From assembly GCF_002078875.1 (NCBI RefSeq), contig NC_034412.1, positions 15,788,238-15,852,237 on the forward strand: a DNA stretch of 64,000 nucleotides, written 5' to 3'. Positions 47,137 through 59,698 of this stretch are shown here, in pieces (within the stretch, counting starts at the first letter, position 1; every line of letters begins with the position of its first letter). The position numbers and the translations under genes are program-made. Source of the DNA: Numida meleagris. Lineage: Eukaryota; Chordata; Aves; Galliformes; Numididae. The notes beneath the pieces are model-generated. The model worked only from the letters and a program-made list of their open reading frames with translations. It was not told the origin of the DNA and ran no database searches.

Positions 47137-47167
47137 GATTTGGTGTCTGGGAAGCAGACACCAAATC
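47137..47167. repeat. Perfect 13-bp inverted repeat (hairpin)
   Basis: Arms GATTTGGTGTCTG (47137-47149) and its exact complement (47155-47167) enclose a five-base loop GGAAG. A G-T wobble and an A-T pair extend the stem to 15. A partial third copy, ATTTGGTGTGG, follows near 47192. The stem is too short for a standard pre-miRNA and no runs of T suggest a terminator, so it is listed as structure only. Confidence 0.85.
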
Positions 47168-50100
47168 TTAAAGCATTAGAAAAATCTTAGCATTTGGTGT
47201 GGTTTATTTTTAGAATGGGGAAGTGCTTGGGATGACTATCCATAGACTGCTAGTCTCAATTGCATCATTTCCTCCTTTAATGAGTGTTAACAGAAATATG
47301 ACTTCAGGAGGATGTTATTTAAGTCATTTTATCCTATAATTATGATGAAAAAGTGTGTACTAGCATCTGCACATAACGTCTTTGCAGCTGGAAGCAAGCC
47401 ATGTGCCAGATCTGTTTCTGTAAAAATAATATGTGCATATATTGGATCATTGAGAAAATAATTCAGTTGTATCTGGATCAGAAGATTATGGTGTGGGTCT
47501 CATTTGAGAAGGTGGATTTAAACAGTGCTGATCAAATGACACATCACTGGTGAAGTTCTGGGCTGCTCCACTCATACAAAGTGAAGTGGTGACTACTTGG
47601 TGCTTGTTAGAGTTGACCATTCCAAAGGATTAGAGAAGCTGGCTTAACAATGTGCAGAGGTATGCTCAACAGCACTGTTGGTGTGTAAAGGAAATGGTTC
47701 TGTTGTGGCTGTTGGAGCAGGTGAGGAGTTGGAGCGTGCCTTTTGCTACGTGTAGTTACTGCCATTTCAGTACAACAAAAAATAATTCATTACTCGCTTG
47801 AGATAGAGAATATAAAAAGCACTATAAAAATCCAAGCCAGCATAATTTGATCTTGGCACACAGATTGCTTGGTTGGTCTGTTTCCAAAAAGAGCAGACAA
47901 GTTAAATTGAGAATAGGCAGCACTCTGGTTATTAAAGCTTTAAATCAGCCCTACTCATTTACAAATCTCTGCTAGTACTTGCAGGGAGAAATCTGCTAAT
48001 TCCAACATCACCACTTTAGTCTGCCTGTGACAAGCAAACTGAACAGTCATTCCATGTCTTCCAGAGCAACTGCTGACTGGAACAGCTGCTGCTTCCTGTC
48101 ACAAGTGCAACATTGAGAGCTGTACTGCCCAGCTCTGCCAAAGCCAAAGGATGGGCACTGCAAAGGACAGGGGGTGTGCACGGTGCTTAGTGTTAGGATC
48201 TGTAGGAACATGTAGGATTCCTGATATTTCAATGAGTAGGAACTTCTAAGTAGAGGTCTCATGTTTATTATGTTATCGTGCTTGGTGTCAGTGGTGGATG
48301 GACTAAGTTATCCCCACAGTCAGTGTATTGAACAGATTGGGTTATTACTTGTATCTCTGATTTATGAGACTAGAAATAATACACTGTTGTCCTCTATGCA
48401 GGATTTTGCTATAAAGTCATAGAAGGAATAATGACATTTGTTGCTGCATCAGCATTGTCATAAATGCTGAAGTGCTTCGCTGAAAAGTTTTGAACTAATT
48501 TGGATAATGTCACATCTACTTACGTTTAGTTGCAGTCTGGATGTGTAATCTTTCTCATAGGACCTCTCTGTTAACTTCTGTTAAAATGTTTATAGCAGCT
48601 TGTGTGCTTTGCAGCACTGAGAGCAAGAGAACTAGTACTGTGGGAACAGTGATGCTTATACGCTCTGTTTCTCTGCTTCAGGGTTTTCTCGAGTTTCATT
48701 CTTGCCTCGCACAGATGACCCTGCAACTGTTGAGGAGACATTTTGCCCTGGAGAGTTTCAGACATCTATTGGGGTGGCTTTCTGAGTGCTGCGTGTTTCT
48801 GAGGAGAAAAGAGAGACCAAGGCAGCATGGCTTGCACTGCCTCCACCTGTGTCTCACTGGCTGCGTCACTGGGTCTGCAGGAGATGTAGCAGTACCCACC
48901 CCAGCCTTGCAGGGGTTTCCCGAGGGAAGAAGAAATACCTCTTCTTTCTCCCAGCCCAAGCAAATAAGGTAGTTCCCATCTGTGTAAAGAATCTGCAAGC
49001 TCTGTGCATTTTTATGGGAAACCCCACCATATTTGAAGAGAGTCCAAAAATTGGTGGGATTTCCCAGCTCTTTCTTAATCTATAACTTTAGCAGGAAGGT
49101 AGCTACTTATATCACTTACTTACTGTATGTGTTTTTAAAAGATTTTTGAAAGGTACTGTTGATGAAGTTTCTCAAGAGCACAAGACCCAGATTACTATTG
49201 TTTTATCGTATCTCTGCTTTTGGAGGGTGGACATTCATGGTTACAGTGGCATGCCTGGCTTACTAAAACGTGCAATTGCTACAAAACCATTAGTACTGTG
49301 GTATCTGGCTTTAGAATGGAGGGTTCTCAGCGTAGTTAATGTTGTGAACTTTCTGCAGGAAAATGTTTGTGTTTTAGTGAAACCACTACACAGTAAACAT
49401 GCCTTCATGAAACACTTGTATCTCAAAAATGTTAGTACAGGAGTTTCTTCATTTTACTTTGGATTTCCTTGCAAGTGGTTGCTCTAAGGCTTCCTACTGA
49501 AGATAACAGTAACTACTACAAATTTGCTTTCTTCCAAATGTAAATAGAGTGAACTTTTTAGTTTTCAGACCTGGGCATCATTAGTGGTGCACTCAGCATT
49601 TGTCAGTGGTGTTTTCTCTTCATGTTTAACTCCTTGGGATTTTAGGTCTCTTTTGCAATATTTAACAGGTACAGATATAGTTAGATTTAATGGAGGAGAG
49701 TCTAAAACTTGTGGCTAAAGTGTACTGCGGTGACTTAACTTGAAAGGAAGCAAGAGAGACCCATGTGTGGTGCAATGATTGGATGAGCCTGTTGTGTTCC
49801 TGTGGGGAACTGCTCTAGGTAGATGGCACACTGGAACACCGTGCTAAAGAGTACTGCTTGTACTTCAATGTGAAAGTCTCTTGAGCAGGACTGAAAATTA
49901 ACGTGTCAGCTCTTACTGCCCAGGGCCCACTTCTGTCTTGTGGCAGTCTGAGGTGACGTGGCTGGGGTGATGTGAAGTCTCAAGCATTCTGTTAGGTTGC
50001 TTCTTCTTACCTGAACATCAATCCCTGGTGTACAGTCCTGTCACAGAATGTAAATTAAATTTTCAAGTTGTTTTTTCTCTTTGGGGCCTTTTGTTTTATA

Positions 50101-50359
50101 GTGTCCTTTCTTTAGATAAGGTGTTTTTGGCTTTTTCCCTTTAAAACAGTCCCAAGTTTCATTTCTAATTCATTGTCCCTTTCATAAATCTGACAGAACC
50201 ATCCTTCCTTGCCGCCAGGTTCATCTAGGAGGGAATCTAGCATTATATCAATGTGATGGAATCACTCTTTGCTTTTTCTCATATACCTGGCTCTTATAAT
50301 GGCTTCCTGGGGTTGGTAGTTACACCATATTTAAGGCAGGCCAAATATTGTTTCTCTTT

Positions 50360-50368
50360 GCGCGCGCG

Positions 50369-50401
<33 letters not shown>

Positions 50402-50427
50402 GCACGCATGCACACACGCGCACGCAT
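50360..50427 (+). repeat. Compound microsatellite (GC)n(CT)n(CA)n
   Basis: An alternating GC stretch is followed by about eight CT units, about eight CA units and then mixed CG/CA/TG dinucleotides. The GC and CA parts are alternating purine-pyrimidine and therefore favour Z-DNA. The CT part is a homopyrimidine block. The array is probably polymorphic. Confidence 0.95.
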
Positions 50428-50704
50428 CCTAAAGCAATGTTCGTGAGCCAGTTTCCTTGGGACAGAGCTCTCCAAAAAGTTCTATTTATTACTCTTGTGT
50501 GGATCTTTCATATCTTTTATAAGCCTTTAATGTCTCAACATCAGTAGATATTGCCTTTGGCCTACAAATGCTAAGTACTACTAACTATTAGAAGTTCATT
50601 AACTTTTAAGCTGACAAACGTGACTTAAGCAGTTAATAGACTGAAAAGAGAGTTAATAGACAGGAACAGTTGAAGGAACAGCTCCAGCTTTTTAAATTAC
50701 ATCT

Positions 50705-50815
50705 CTGTCCTTGGAGATTTTCAAGGCTCGTCCGGTCAAGTTCCTGAGCAGCCTGATTCCACTTGCCCTGCTCTGAGCAGGGACTGGCCTGGGCAGCCTG
50801 GTTGGAGGCCCTTGG
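50705..50815 (+). mobile_element. CR1 LINE fragment (sense)
   Basis: CTTGGAGATTTTCAAGGCTC is followed by a GGTCAAGTTCCTGAGCAGCC block and GCCCTGCTCTGAGCAGGGAC, which match successive blocks of a CR1 3' region. The usual GGACTTGATGAYCT-type block and the terminal ATTCT repeat are lost or diverged. It is a truncated, inactive copy. Confidence 0.85.
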
Positions 50816-52224
50816 TCATTCACAAGCTGGTCAGCAGTTGAACAGCTTCCTAGGAGCGTGAGTCCCACTGTTTCAATCTATTTTACGTGGCTATATTGAT
50901 AACGCCTAATAAAACTTTTCATGGATCCGTTTGATACCGAAGGAGGATTTGAACTTAATGTACATAAACAGCGTACACATGGGTAGGGAGAAATCTTGAG
51001 ATGACTATAATTACTGAAAAAACAGGAACTCAAGAACAAAGCTAAAAGAGGTAGCTGACTGATACCTTTGGACCATCACATGTATAATGGACCACATGTA
51101 TACGATTTACATAACAGTATATGGTGTACAGTCATCAGATTGTCCATTGGAGAAATTGGCTTTATGGAGATGTGGAAGCTTTCTTTTCTGATATGCCATG
51201 GTTTTGGTCTAGGCTAAGAGGGAGGGGAAATTTTATTTTATTCTGAACAAAGCAGTGCAAGAACAGCAGGTAAAATACAGCTTATTTGATGACCATCGTT
51301 GTGTCAGGCAGAAAAAGTGTTCTGTAGAACTGTTTCTGCATTTGCTTTCCTCTGGGATCCTCTGTTCTCTCTCTTACCTATTTGCCATCCCTTTTACCAC
51401 TTCTCTTGCTCTTTCTCATTTACTCTTTCTGATGCTGCAGAATCTTTGAATTAAGCAAATGTTGTTAACCCTAATACATCTGGTTAACGTATTTTTGCAT
51501 GTCAGATTGGCTTCCCTTTTTCTGTTTCTGTGTTGTATTTCAAGACCATGTGAATTTACACTTGTTTTGCTGTTCCTGTGGGAACTGGAGCTGTCTTCGC
51601 CAATAATTGTACTATTGTAATTAAACTAAACTAGGTTCTGACAAGAGAAATCATGGGAATGAATGCCAGGCAGTTTAGTCCAAGAGAGTAACTTTGGATT
51701 ATTACCAAGTAAAACAGTGTGGTGGCACAAGCTATCAACAGTTCAAGGGGTTGGTACTGTGCAGGAGGATGAAGAAATTAGCTCACAGTAATGGAATCAA
51801 GTGGTGGTAGAGTAGGTTATTTATTCTACAACATGTTAGCTCAAAATAGTATCTGTATTCAGTTCAAATTGTTCCCATCCCTCTATCTGTCTGTCATTCT
51901 CAGAAACTCTCTCATTCTCTGTAAATATACATAGACAAGTTAATGTAGTCAGTTTAGTCTACGTAATGAGCTGACAAATTGCCTTTGAATTAGCAGGTTG
52001 AGAATAACCATCACAGCTGGCCCAGATTCCTCCCTTCCACTTCTCTTAATCAGTTCTGTTGCAGCAAGCTAGGAAGTGGGCAGGAGGTGGGGGGAGAAGT
52101 CATTCATATTTACATGTAAAAAAGTAAAAATGAAGATCTTATTTTATGGAGGGGGGTGGGGAAGGAAAGCAGAATTTGAGTGTGAAGATATTACCTGATC
52201 TCTTTTTTTTTTTTTTTCCTACAG

Positions 52225-52344
52225 CAGGAAAAACCAAAACTCTTGGAGCCTTTGGATTACGAAGCTGTTATCACAGAGATTGAGAAGAATATTGGAGATA
52301 GCCTGTTTAAAGATCTGATATTGTTTCCCGATGATGACTTTTCA
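52225..52344 (+). CDS. DOCK10: DOCK10 exon 2 (first common coding exon)
   Basis: A long T-rich tract and cctacag precede a 120-base exon reading [20 protein letters not shown] and ending FPDDDFS, followed by donor gtaagt. It is phase 0 at both ends. [11 protein letters not shown] is the hallmark of the DOCK C/D-family N-terminal domain (Pfam DOCK_C-D_N), shared with DOCK9 and DOCK11 as K-LxEPLDYE. From memory the middle ([18 protein letters not shown]) is noticeably diverged from mammalian DOCK10, while LxFPxDDFS is conserved. The acceptor is a CAGCAG tandem, so a form lacking the first Gln is possible. A branch-point-like CTGAT lies 26 bases upstream of the AG. This exon is shared by all three first exons. 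Confidence 0.95.
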
Positions 52345-55300
52345 GTAAGTACAAAGCAAATGTGTGGTGTTTTCTCTCAAGTTTATTCATTTATTTTATC
52401 CTCGCTGCTACAGACAGAGACAGAAGTGTCCCCAGGGCTCTCTAAGACTTTTCTTAATTTCCTTACTCCTCTCCCACCAAATTCACTTCTTTTTTTCCTC
52501 TGACATTCATAAATGAATGAAGTTATAGTTCTGTAATAGGTACAGCACAAAGCCTTGGTTTTCCAGAATATATTTCAGGAACTCAGAACACAGGTTATTC
52601 CATAACACGTACTTGTTGGTTCACTCAACACAGTGGTAGTTTAGCTTGTATTGGAATTTCTCCCCGCTATTATAATCTAACATAATTACACTTCCCTAAC
52701 TTACTTATAGTCTATCTGATCGTATTATATTTGATGTATTTGGCCAGCATGGCTCTTGGCTTTCTACTCTGTCAGACTTTTTAGATGGTAGCTGTAACGT
52801 ATGTCCAAGCTGTGCCATTTACCAACATTAGTTTGCCCAAGAAGAGTACATCCAAACAGACTTGATTTTGTTTAGTTTTGGAGCTTTCTCAATTGTGGAT
52901 GGAGACCTGGCAAGCTGTCCTTGAGTGCTGGGGATGTAGACTCTAGTGCCAAGGCAGCTCCTGTGGTGAGGTGCTGACAGGCTGTGGGTACTGGAGCCCA
53001 CTGCCATGGGGCTGCCCAACCTCATCTGTGGTTTCCCAGTGTTGGGCCTGGTGAGCTGCAAAGAATTCAAGAATCTGAAAGTCTGGGGCAGCTTGGGAAG
53101 ACAAGGGCTGCCTGCAAGGTGGTTTGGGAGGCATGCTGCCAGGCAAGTAAGCTGGCAGACTGCCTGCACCTTACAGCAACTTCTTCAAAATCAGCCAATC
53201 TCTGTGAAAGTTTTAGATTTTGATGAATAGGCATTCTCTAATGGAAATACATTTCAATCTGTGACCAACTGTAACTGCTGTGTGAGAGCCTTTCCCATCA
53301 GCTCACGGAACTGCCTCTGTCCTGTGGGGCTGGGTTAATCTAATAGACTGCTTTGTTTTACTAAATGGCTCTATTTCCTTGGTGGCATTAACTGAGTTAA
53401 TGTGCTCGTGGGATTGAGGAGGAACTAAACAGAATACATTTTGCCATCACTGTTAATTCCTTTATCCATTTTACACATTTGTGAATTTATGAAATTGAAA
53501 ATTAGCATTATAAAGCTGACTAGACTTACTGTGTGCTGCCACAAGGCCCTTGAGCCCCTGGGTTTAGAATAACTGAGCCCAAGTCAGTGGAGCAAAAGAA
53601 GCTGATTCTTCTCAACAAAAGGAGAATCGTGTCCTACTGCTCAAGACCTCTGCCTGTCAAACCATATTTTCGTATCCTTATTTTCATTTCATTTTTAGCT
53701 GTTGCAGCCTGACATTAGTAGCTGCTTCTATTTTGTTTTCCCTGTATTGTTTTGCAATTATACCTCATAGTGAAGTGCTTGCATATACAAGAGATGACCT
53801 GTACTCACAAAAGAGCAGAGGCAGTGACATGTGCAGTCTGTAGCCTTGCAATAAAACTGTCTCTTTTTTTTTTTGTTATCTTCTGTTGAAGTCAACAGCA
53901 GTAGCAAGAGCTTATGTCACCAGGCAGGGCTGCAGAGCATCTATTTATAGCCCTGCTTCTTCCTGCTGAAATATCACCTGTGCACAGCAGTCTGGGTCAG
54001 CCATTTGAGTAGAAAGAGATCCAGGTCTGACTGAATTAGGAGGTGCTCAGGCTGGCTCTGATTGTTATTTAATGTGATAATGCATCGGGAAATTGTGGGT
54101 GTTACTGTTAAACAATAACCATTAGAATTGCTTCAGACTTTGTGGCTCAGGGATGATGCAGCCCCACACTGGGCCTGTGTTAGCACACTATGGGCAAAAC
54201 AGAGTGAAAGCTAACCAAATGTGCTAGGTAAGGAAGTAAGCATAAAAGAAAATCCTATTTTTAATGATGATTGGCCATTTCCAGCTCTGCAGTATCCGCT
54301 GCATGTATCATATATGGACCAACTATCTGCGTAGTTGCGGTACTGTCTGATCTTCTCTTTGATCTCCGAATTCCTTTCTCTCTTTGAAAGCAATTCTGAG
54401 AGAAGACACAATTTCTCACAAGACCTTTTTAGGTCATTTCTAGCATCTTGCCATAAGTCAGTAAAGAATTGTTGCTATTAATCTGAACCTGGTATTCTTT
54501 CATTTCCCTGCATTTCAACAGAGGAATGCAAGGCTTATGTGTTACAAAGATGCATTCTGTGATTTAACTCCAGCTAGGAAAAAGATGCCTCCTTTTTTGT
54601 GGTTGTGCCTAATAATTCTTTAAAAAAAAAAAAAAATTGATCCTCGCTTGCCAACTCTCCTCCTGCCTGCCTAAAGGTGAATTTGCCTTTGAAAAAAAGT
54701 ACACAGGTTTACTTCACTATTATCTGCTCCTGAATCCCTTGAACACATGGTCCCTCTGTTGCTGTGCTGGGAAACAATGGCCAGTGGAAATTTCTACTTC
54801 AAAACTGTGCATTTCCAGCAATGCGGCAACTATGTGGGGGAAGGATCGGCACAGCTGCATAGGAGTTCCTTGTCACATGAATGTGAGCTTGGGTTGTACT
54901 TGGTAGTAAGTGGGAGTTTATGTCCTTGTGCTCATAAAAAGTGCATAGTTATGCTAGTAGATTTGCACTCTCCTCTTATCTGGGTTACACTGCTCATTTC
55001 ACTGTCTGTTCTCCCAGACCTGGCTGCATTCTCCCTTTGCAACTGGACCATTGTCTGACATTCCAGTTTCTCACTTTCCTCTTATGTGTTTACTGGATAG
55101 GAGACCGTGAAAGAAGTGTGACAACTTCATTCAGATCTGTCTCCTTCTCACCTTTAACATTTTGTCTTTTTGTCCTGTATGGCTCTGTTAACATACATTT
55201 GTACTTGTGCTCCTAAGCGCCTTCATGTATCTGAGGAAAATGCTTGCTATTTCCTTTCCTAAGTACTTTTTCATTCCTTCTTCATGTCACCATCCTTCTG

Positions 55301-56330
55301 AAATTCACTGAACCTGCAGCAGTCTCTTCTTAGATCTCTCCAGGATCTCGCGTCTTATATGGAATCATTGGTGCCCTCCCTTAATGACAACAGGCTCGGC
55401 ATCACACTAACACCATGATTGTGTTGAGGTTTAATGAATAAATACACACTAGCTTTATGTTGATTAATATATGTTAATTATAATGAAAAGGCAATTAAAG
55501 GTATTTAATAGGTACTTTGATTTAATATAGTAAAGAATCATGTTGAAGTCTGCCTCTTGGTGTGAAATGGTGAACGTGTGCTGTAGGAGTAGCTCTAAAT
55601 GAGGGAGCGAGAGCCTCCTTGGAAATAGCCCTGTAAACCTTGGTATTGTTTCTGACATCAGAAGAGTTACTGTGGTGGATTACCAGGCTGTTTTCAATAG
55701 CACATGGCATTCAGCACTTTCCCATGTGGTAGGCAGTATCTCATCGTCAGAGAAAAACTGAAGTTTGGTCCATTACTCATGACTAACAAGATGTGAGATC
55801 TTTCACATGTGAGTTCACATCAGCTGGGAGTAGCAGAAAGGTGAGGGGCAGCTAGGCTGAGAAGGATGTACTTAAGCTATTCAAAAAGAGAGAGCTAAAG
55901 CAGCCAGCAAAGCAAACGCCATGGGAGCGTGGCCCCTCACACTGAGTGTGGTCCTATGAGCAATGGGACATGTTGAAGCCGTCCCTTAAATACACGTTGT
56001 GCTTGCTTTCCTGTCCCTGTGCCCCTGCACTCACCACTCCGTGGCAAGGTTAGGGCCAGCAGCAGCTCATAGAGTCCCACCTTGGCCTTGCTTTGTAATC
56101 TGATGGACTAACTGAATAGCGTTTTCACAAAAGTTAAGTAAACCTTTTTACCTAGATTCAATCTCTCAAGCTGCTTAGACTCACTTTCATCTCAGCATTA
56201 ACACACATGAATGTTTCTGCCTGTGTGTGGTTAGCTCTCTTAGAAGGGCTGCCTTTTCCGGAAGTAAATGTAATCTTTTTTGACGCCGCTGTCTAAAAAT
56301 TTAACCATTGGCCACATGCTTTCTGATTAA

Positions 56331-56373
56331 GAGTCAGAGTATAGAGTATAGAGTATATAGTATAGAGTCAGAG
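56331..56373 (+). repeat. Imperfect AGAGTAT tandem repeat
   Basis: Several copies of GAGTATA/GAGTCA units follow one another, with a mixture of AGAGTAT and AGAGTCA forms. It is a short local tandem array with no recognised function. Confidence 0.75.
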
Positions 56374-58636
56374 TGAGAATGTTTGAAATGGCGAATGGAG
56401 TTTAAACTCTGTTTTCAAGTCCTACGCTTGCCATGTCAGTGGGAAGTAGCCAATGTCTGAAAACATTATTCCGTATCAGTCATTGATAAGGGGGCAATAT
56501 TAGCCTGTGGCTTTCACTGTAGAAATAGTCTTCAGTGAATGTAGTGAAGGGGCTGTTAATTAAATTGCACCTTATAACTAATCAGACACCCGGGGCCATC
56601 AGCTCATGCAAATGAGATGCTGGCTGAATGCCTGAAATCACTGTTGAATGTAGGGTATTTATATAAAATGGATATCCAGAAGTCTTTGTAGAATGTCAGG
56701 TTTTAGATTAATATCTGCGCTATTCAGTTCGCAGGGTCTCTGCATGCACAGTCCACAAGACACCCTTTTAGCCTTTGATTTGAACACACAGCTGCTACAA
56801 GTGCCTGAAGAGAAAACTAGCTTGCATCAAAACACAGTGACATGCTGAATTCTGTCAGTTGACAGCCTGCGATTTTTCACCATGTATTCTGATATTGGAC
56901 TTCAGCTGTTTTTTGAAGTAAAAAAGTTCTGGTTGAACAAATGCTGTGGCAGATCTACCTTAAAGGCCATTCAGGTTTGGAAGTAATGAGCTCTGAACAG
57001 GAAGCGTTTTTGTGGCCAGACTTGCGCAGCGAAGTGGTTGATCATAACTAATTCTCAGAAGGGAAGTGCTTTGTAGTTTTTAAAGCAAGGTTAAATATAA
57101 CAATACACAAGATTTGTCATGTCCCAGTTCTGTGTAAATAAACCTATGATATTCTTTGGCAAAGCCCACAAATGCCACCTGCTCTGTGTTACCCAGTTTC
57201 TCAGTTTTACATGGCTCTGTTTTTTTTTTTCTTTCAAGCGCAGTCTTGTTGAGGAGAAGAGCGGGGGTGAGCACTGCGTGTGCAGCAGTGGGTTGGAGTT
57301 CCGTTTCTTGTTCTGCCACAGACTTGTTGCTTCTCACATAAACTCTGTGAGGGAAGGGAGGCACAACAACCCCACTGGGAAAATGTTTAGCTGCCCTGGT
57401 CAGTATGTTGCTATCTGTTGACAAGAAGTGTTAAATTAGTTATAAAATGTATATATCAGCGTACATTTTAACGAAATACTCAAAAACATATTTTGCACAG
57501 TATGTAGGGCAAATAAATTTTATTGTAGTCAAGCAGGAGAGGCTGTTGGTCTCTGCAGCTAAGTCGCCATCTGGACAGGGTGAGTGCGAGGTGCAGAGTG
57601 CATCACCCCTGTCCTTCCTGTGCCCCCACTCTGTCTTGCATCTGGAAATTTGGTCTCTGGCAGCAGTGACCTCATGGAAGGGCAACCTACATGTTTTGTG
57701 GCTTCAGTTGCTGGCGGATGGGCCCCAGCCTGATGAAGAGCTACTGTGGTGCGATGTCTGGGGGTTTTCAGCTGTGCTCAGGGATGGCATCCTCTCAGGA
57801 TTGCTTAAGAAAAGGGACTTAAAATGTCACGTATGTGTGAAATAATTAATGAAACATTTTCTAGAGACTGTGAGTATTGCTGGGAAGTCCCTAAGCAACC
57901 AAGGATTCAGTCATTTTCACTATTACTAAATGTGGACTGAAAATCCATATTTCTCTATCTGTTGTTTCTTTTATGTATAGACTAAATAATTGTGTAAATC
58001 TTCACTGCATGTAGGCTTTGGTAATATAAAAGAGGAGAGCCCTGGAACCTGTGTTTATGAGGGACCGCCATTATTTGTTGGAGCCAAAGTGTTTTAACCA
58101 CACTGTATCCTGAACTATCCAGGTGAAATGGGAGAAAGTCAGCACTCCTATGAAGTTTGCATCTGCCTGTATGGTGCATGCCTTTCTTGTAGAATTGCTT
58201 GTATGAAAAGCCATAGGGGGAACCAGTGTGTTCTACATAGGCTTTAAAGAAAAATGCAGTCAGTAATAGCCAACTGATTGTCGCATACAGCCTGAGTGCT
58301 TTGATTTGTGGAGAAAAAAGGTCACTTTTTAGGCTGAGACTGAGGATATGAAACAGATCCTCTTGGTTTATCAGCCATGGATGCTGCAGGCTGTTTCATC
58401 GTTGTAGAAAATAGTGGTTTGTTGTACTGAGCCGGTGAGATGCTGTGGGCCTTCCTCTGGAAATCTTGTGCCATTCTGTAAGGAAACAGGCAATGAGGTG
58501 TGAGATTACGTTCGTCTTGGTATCAGTCCTTGGTTATCTTCAGTTGAGTTATTCCATTCTGACTGAGAGCAGTCTGGTCTGCTGGTATGTGGTGGTGGTT
58601 GTTTGCTTTCTGCAGAGAAAATGAGTGGGCCTGATC

Positions 58637-58800
58637 TCATAGAATCACAGAATGGCTTGGGTTGGAAGGGACCTCAAAGACTACCTAGTTCCCATCCCCT
58701 GCTGTGGGTAGGGTTGCCAACTGCTAAATCAGGCACCAGATCAGGCTGCCCAGGTCCCCATCCAACCTGGCCTTAAACACCTCCAGGGACAGAGGATTGA
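58637..58800 (-). mobile_element. CR1 LINE 3' fragment (antisense)
   Basis: The plus strand reads TCATAGAATCACAGAATGGC then TTGGGTTGGAAGGGACCTCA, and later CCAGGTCCCCATCCAACCTG and CTCCAGGGACAGAGG. This is the classic reverse complement of an avian CR1 3' end and is only modestly diverged, so it is one of the younger copies in the window. It is 5'-truncated and non-coding. Confidence 0.95.
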
Positions 58801-59698
58801 ATTAACCTAAGGATTATCTCAAAGTACCCCCAGACCTCCTCTTGTGGGTTTTTTTGCTGACTTGCCAGAGCTCTGCACGGAGAGCCTTGGCCATGCGGTG
58901 AGCACTGCTGGTGAGTCTGGCCTCTTGCTGGCCTGGCGCAAACTGGGGATGATAGCCTGTTGTGGGGATCTTCTGGAGACCCACTTCTCTTTGTGGTTTC
59001 CTGTCAATCCTGACAAACCAGCTCAGCCAGGAGCTGTTCTTCCAGAAAAAAAAAAAAGCTTCATTGGTGCCATGTCCAGTAATCTGAAAGGGGACTGCTG
59101 GACGCACCACGTGGAACCTGCTCTGCTAAGTCCACCTTGCAGGTGGAAGTGCCCAACTGTGAAAGGCTGTTTCAGGGTTCCACTCACTTTCCCACCAGCC
59201 TGTCCTGCAGCAGTCCTTTTGTAACTTGTTGTGAGGACATTCCTCTTTTCTCCTACCAGAAGAATCAAAGCTTTTAGTTCTGTTTCCACATCTCTTTGCT
59301 GAAAATGCAAGAGGTGCAGAAGGGAAGTGGAGGATGCACATAATGCAGTGACAGCTGGAGTATAGTCTTGGGGAAGGGATGTAAGGAAGAATTAGGATGT
59401 TATCCATTTATGACCTTTTCTATAAGAAATTTCAGAGACTGAAGCAAGTTTGCTTAGAACAAGCTCATTCCCAGAAATCTGGTTGAATGGTACTTTTGCT
59501 CATACTTAATGCTTTAGCTGATAGTATTAGAAGCATATGATGGAGGGAGTTGAGTTGCAGTTGTTCCTGTGCATGTGTATTGGCTGCATGAAAAACTGAG
59601 AAATACTAGCAGTAATAATCCTGTTTTTTTTGCCTTGAGACAAAACTGTTGTTTCATTATTCTGGCTAATTTGTTTTTCTTTTTTTTTTTATTGTCAG

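Larger units (their letters stand above)
40362..52224 (+). other. DOCK10: Intron 1, last segment (exon 1c to exon 2)
   Basis: About 11.9 kb without a supported gene. It carries a sense CR1 3' end right after exon 1c, a 24-base poly-A (42147-42170), a 16-base G run (45550-45565), an LTR-like promoter segment (about 45840-46100), a 13-bp perfect hairpin (47137-47167), a compound GC/CT/CA microsatellite (50360-50427) and a second CR1 fragment (about 50705-50815). The segment ends in a possible branch point CTGAT (52195-52199) and a long T tract in front of exon 2. Confidence 0.75.
52345..59698 (+). other. DOCK10: Intron 2
   Basis: A 7.35 kb phase 0 intron with gtaagt donor and gtcag acceptor. 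It holds an antisense CR1 3' fragment (58637-58800), a small AGAGTAT-type tandem repeat (56331-56373) and a perfect octamer ATGCAAAT (56606-56613) in an AT-rich stretch with few repeats. A branch-point-like CTAAT (59666-59670) and a T-rich tract precede exon 3. No gene was recognised in the intron. Confidence 0.8.
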
